Source: Psococerastis gibbosa
Lineage: Eukaryota > Arthropoda > Insecta > Psocodea > Psocidae
Reading direction: 5' to 3'
DNA: 64,000 bases
NCBI GenBank assembly: GCA_963971405.1
Contig: CAXART010000054.1
Coordinates: 62,001-126,000 of the forward strand
Both the position numbers and the translations under genes were made by a program. A model generated the notes under the pieces. It had not been told where the DNA came from. It made no database searches and saw only the letters and a list, made by a program, of their open reading frames with translations. Numbering within the stretch: the first letter of the stretch is position 1; each line of letters starts with the position of its first letter. Below are positions 62,311 to 64,000 of the stretch, piece after piece.

Positions 62311-62752
62311 TTTTGCAATTTCAGAATTGCGGAGGAAATTGGCCAACATTGTCCGTATAGGCATTGTCGAAAAAATAGATTATGAAAAAGCTAAAGTAAA
62401 AGTTAAAATAGGTGAACTTGTAACAGATTTTCTTCCATGGATAACAAATAGAGCTGAAAGTTGGTCACCACCAAATATTGATGAACAGGTAATAGTATTA
62501 TCACCATTGGGAGAATTGTCTTTGGGGGTGGTGTTACCGGCAATATATCAGGAAAAATACCCTCCTCCAGAGAATAAAAAGGAAGTAAATAATGTAAAAT
62601 TTCAAGATGGGACAAGATTTACATATGATAAAGAGAAACATCATTTAGAGATTGAAGTAGTAGACAAGATAACACTGAATGTTGGGGAATCAAGTGTAGA
62701 GATAACAAAGAGCGAAATAAAACTAAAAGCAAAAAGAGTAAATCTAAATTAG
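62297..62752 (+). CDS. Baseplate assembly protein V (P2 gpV-like spike)
   Basis: 151 residues. An N-terminal OB-like region (NIVRIGIVEKIDYEKAKVKV, TDFLPWITNRAESWSPPNID, EQVIVLSPLGELSLGVVLPA) leads into a beta-helical C-terminus with repeated short strands (LEIEVVDKITLNVGESSVEI). This is the trimeric membrane-piercing spike. It overlaps the previous gene by 14 bp. Confidence 0.93.
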   Translation: MLESNFAISELRRKLANIVRIGIVEKIDYEKAKVKVKIGELVTDFLPWITNRAESWSPPNIDEQVIVLSPLGELSLGVVLPAIYQEKYPPPENKKEVNNVKFQDGTRFTYDKEKHHLEIEVVDKITLNVGESSVEITKSEIKLKAKRVNLN

Positions 62753-62760
62753 GGAAAGGA

Positions 62761-63015
62761 ATGAATAAATCAGTTATACGCCTAGGAGATCACTGTGAAG
62801 GAGCGTTGCTGCATTTTTGTATAAGTGGAAGCAGAGATGTATTTATAAACGGAAGACCTGTCTGTAGGCAAGGAGATAATTTTAGTGAAGGAAAAGTAAT
62901 GACACAAGGGTCGAAAGCAGTGTTTGTAAATGGCAAAGCCATTGCTCGTACTGGTGACCTAATTTCCTGTGGAGCAATAGCAGAAGAAGGGAGTGATAAC
63001 GTTTTTGCAGGGTAA
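62761..63015 (+). CDS. PAAR-domain spike tip protein
   Basis: 84 residues. MNKSVIRLGDHCEGALLHFC and GSKAVFVNGKAIARTGDLIS show the PAAR layout with His/Cys residues for metal binding (HC, HFC, C in SCG). PAAR proteins form the sharp tip on the gpV spike. Eight bp after the V gene; AGGGAAAGG is upstream. Confidence 0.93.
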   Translation: MNKSVIRLGDHCEGALLHFCISGSRDVFINGRPVCRQGDNFSEGKVMTQGSKAVFVNGKAIARTGDLISCGAIAEEGSDNVFAG

Positions 63016-63020
63016 ATAAT

Positions 63021-63356
63021 ATGCGTGGTATGAGTTCTGAAACTGGTAAAACAATAAGTGGTATAGAGCATTTAAAACAATCAATAGTTGATATTTTAAC
63101 TACGCCAATTGGCACTCGTGTTATGCGCCGAGATTACGGATCAAGGTTATTTGAGCTGATTGATCATCCAATTGTACCTGGTTTTGCACAAGAACTTTAT
63201 GCAGCAGTTGCAGAAGCATTAGAAAAGTGGGAGCGTCGATTTAAGCTTAAACGTGTACAAATAACAGAAATAAAAGAAGGTAAAGTAACTCTCATTTTAG
63301 AGGGAACCTATCTACCAAATGGAGAGCCGATCCGCCTTGATGGTATTATAGTATAA
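63021..63356 (+). CDS. Baseplate assembly protein W (gp25-like)
   Basis: 111 residues. ISGIEHLKQSIVDILTTPIG, TRVMRRDYGSRLFELIDHPI and the C-terminal beta segment match gp25/gpW of contractile tails, a wedge component that starts sheath assembly. The EPR-like core is RRDYGSRL. Start at 63021; another Met lies three codons later. Confidence 0.93.
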   Translation: MRGMSSETGKTISGIEHLKQSIVDILTTPIGTRVMRRDYGSRLFELIDHPIVPGFAQELYAAVAEALEKWERRFKLKRVQITEIKEGKVTLILEGTYLPNGEPIRLDGIIV

Positions 63357-63365
63357 GGTAGTAGG

Positions 63366-64000
63366 ATGAAAACACCAAATATTGTCGAAACATTAAAATT
63401 TGAGGAAATCTTTTCGCGAATGAAAGAAGAGTTAGTGCGTCGGAATGCAAGTTTTTCTGCACTAACTGAGAGTGATCCAGCAATAAAGATACTGGAAGTA
63501 GCAGCCTGGCGTGAACTTTTGCTTAGGCAAAGGATTGATGATGCAGCACAGGCAAATTTACTTGCTTTTGCAAGAGGTAATGACCTTGATCACTTGGCTG
63601 AATTTTATGGTGTGCTGAGAAAGGAGTCAGAGAATGATGAATCCTTAAGGAAGCGGGTAAAAGCCAAAATTGTTGGTTGGTCAACAGCAGGGAGTAAGGA
63701 GCATTATCGCTATCATGCATTATCTGCTGACACGAGAGTAAAAGATGCGCAAGTGGTATCACCTATACCAGGAAGTGTACAGATTTCAATACTTTCCACA
63801 GAAAATGGTGGAGTACCTTCAGAAGAATTGCTAGAGATCGTCAGAAATCACGTTATTCGCGATGATATTCGTGTATTAACAGATACGCTTACAGTTATTG
63901 GCTGTGGTATTATTCCCATTACTATTCATGCTAAAGTGCATATTTACCCTACTGCATCCAAAGATGTTATCGAAGCTGCAAAGGAACAATTTATCAAAGA
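63366..64000 (+). CDS. Baseplate assembly protein J, 5' part (runs off the window)
   Basis: At least 211 residues, open to the last base. The ATG follows GTAGTAGG. LTESDPAIKILEVAAWRELL, LLAFARGNDLDHLAEFYGVL, ESENDESLRKRVKAKIVGWS and GSKEHYRYHALSADTRVKDA are hallmark gpJ segments. J forms the baseplate wedge with W and I. Directly downstream of W. Confidence 0.93.
   Translation, partial: MKTPNIVETLKFEEIFSRMKEELVRRNASFSALTESDPAIKILEVAAWRELLLRQRIDDAAQANLLAFARGNDLDHLAEFYGVLRKESENDESLRKRVKAKIVGWSTAGSKEHYRYHALSADTRVKDAQVVSPIPGSVQISILSTENGGVPSEELLEIVRNHVIRDDIRVLTDTLTVIGCGIIPITIHAKVHIYPTASKDVIEAAKEQFIK

Noticed and set aside
1-64000. tRNA or rRNA genes and a phage attachment site
   Set aside because: No cloverleaf-like or rRNA-like sequence, integrase gene or matching att repeats were noticed; the window seems not to reach the prophage's integration end.

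Overview
This window is most of a temperate phage genome in a Wolbachia-like host. The evidence is the AT-rich sequence, ankyrin-repeat genes, Rpn/PD-(D/E)XK family genes, many decaying insertion sequences, and phage modules in an order I recognise from prophage WO: patatin, ankyrin, then tail genes D-X-U-tape measure-E-tube-sheath, with a separate lambda-like head module. No rRNA, tRNA or CRISPR array was seen.

Region 1 (1-23 kb) is accessory, in the position of the WO eukaryotic association module. It holds a broken IS6 element with a 110-bp tandem duplication at its right end, a membrane-anchored AAA+ ATPase, and a multiply frameshifted gene. Next is a 3516-residue protein with two OTU protease domains, a coiled-coil centre, a NACHT-like NTPase, about a dozen ankyrin repeats (seven almost identical), a TcdA/TcdB-like hydrophobic region, an RTX-like stretch and a latrotoxin-C-terminal-like end. 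It is followed by an Rpn-family nuclease gene, an unidentified protein, RadC, another unidentified protein, two tandem double-HTH regulators, and a divergent patatin/phospholipase D pair whose start codons share one CATG.

Region 2 (23-36 kb, minus strand) is a contractile-tail operon: a small membrane protein, an ankyrin membrane protein, D, X, U, tape measure, E with a probable -1 frameshift extension E', tube, sheath, and then tail-fibre-type genes.

Region 3 (36-42 kb, plus strand) is the replication and recombination module: a sigma-70/ECF-like factor, a Sak4-like ATPase, a DUF669-like protein, two AAA_25/RepA-like ATPases, and a Toprim primase-helicase. It ends at a three-level nest of insertion sequences: a deleted IS4 inside an IS630 inside an IS5. 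A 770-bp AT-rich gene-free stretch and a minus-strand pair of unrecognised genes follow.

Region 4 (48-64 kb, plus strand) is the head and baseplate module: RuvC-like resolvase, ParB-methyltransferase fusion, small terminase, ankyrin protein, large terminase, gpW-like joiner, a YhcG-type nuclease, portal, S49 protease with a nested scaffold start, decoration protein and major capsid. An IS110 element interrupts the next gene. It is followed by head-tail and tail completion genes, baseplate V, PAAR spike tip, baseplate W, and the start of baseplate J.

The tail operon and the head operon are 12 kb apart and face outward. Each is preceded by the same 42-bp sequence (41/42 identical) in the same orientation relative to its gene. 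This looks like a shared late promoter, and a phage-encoded sigma-like gene lies 190 bp from one copy.
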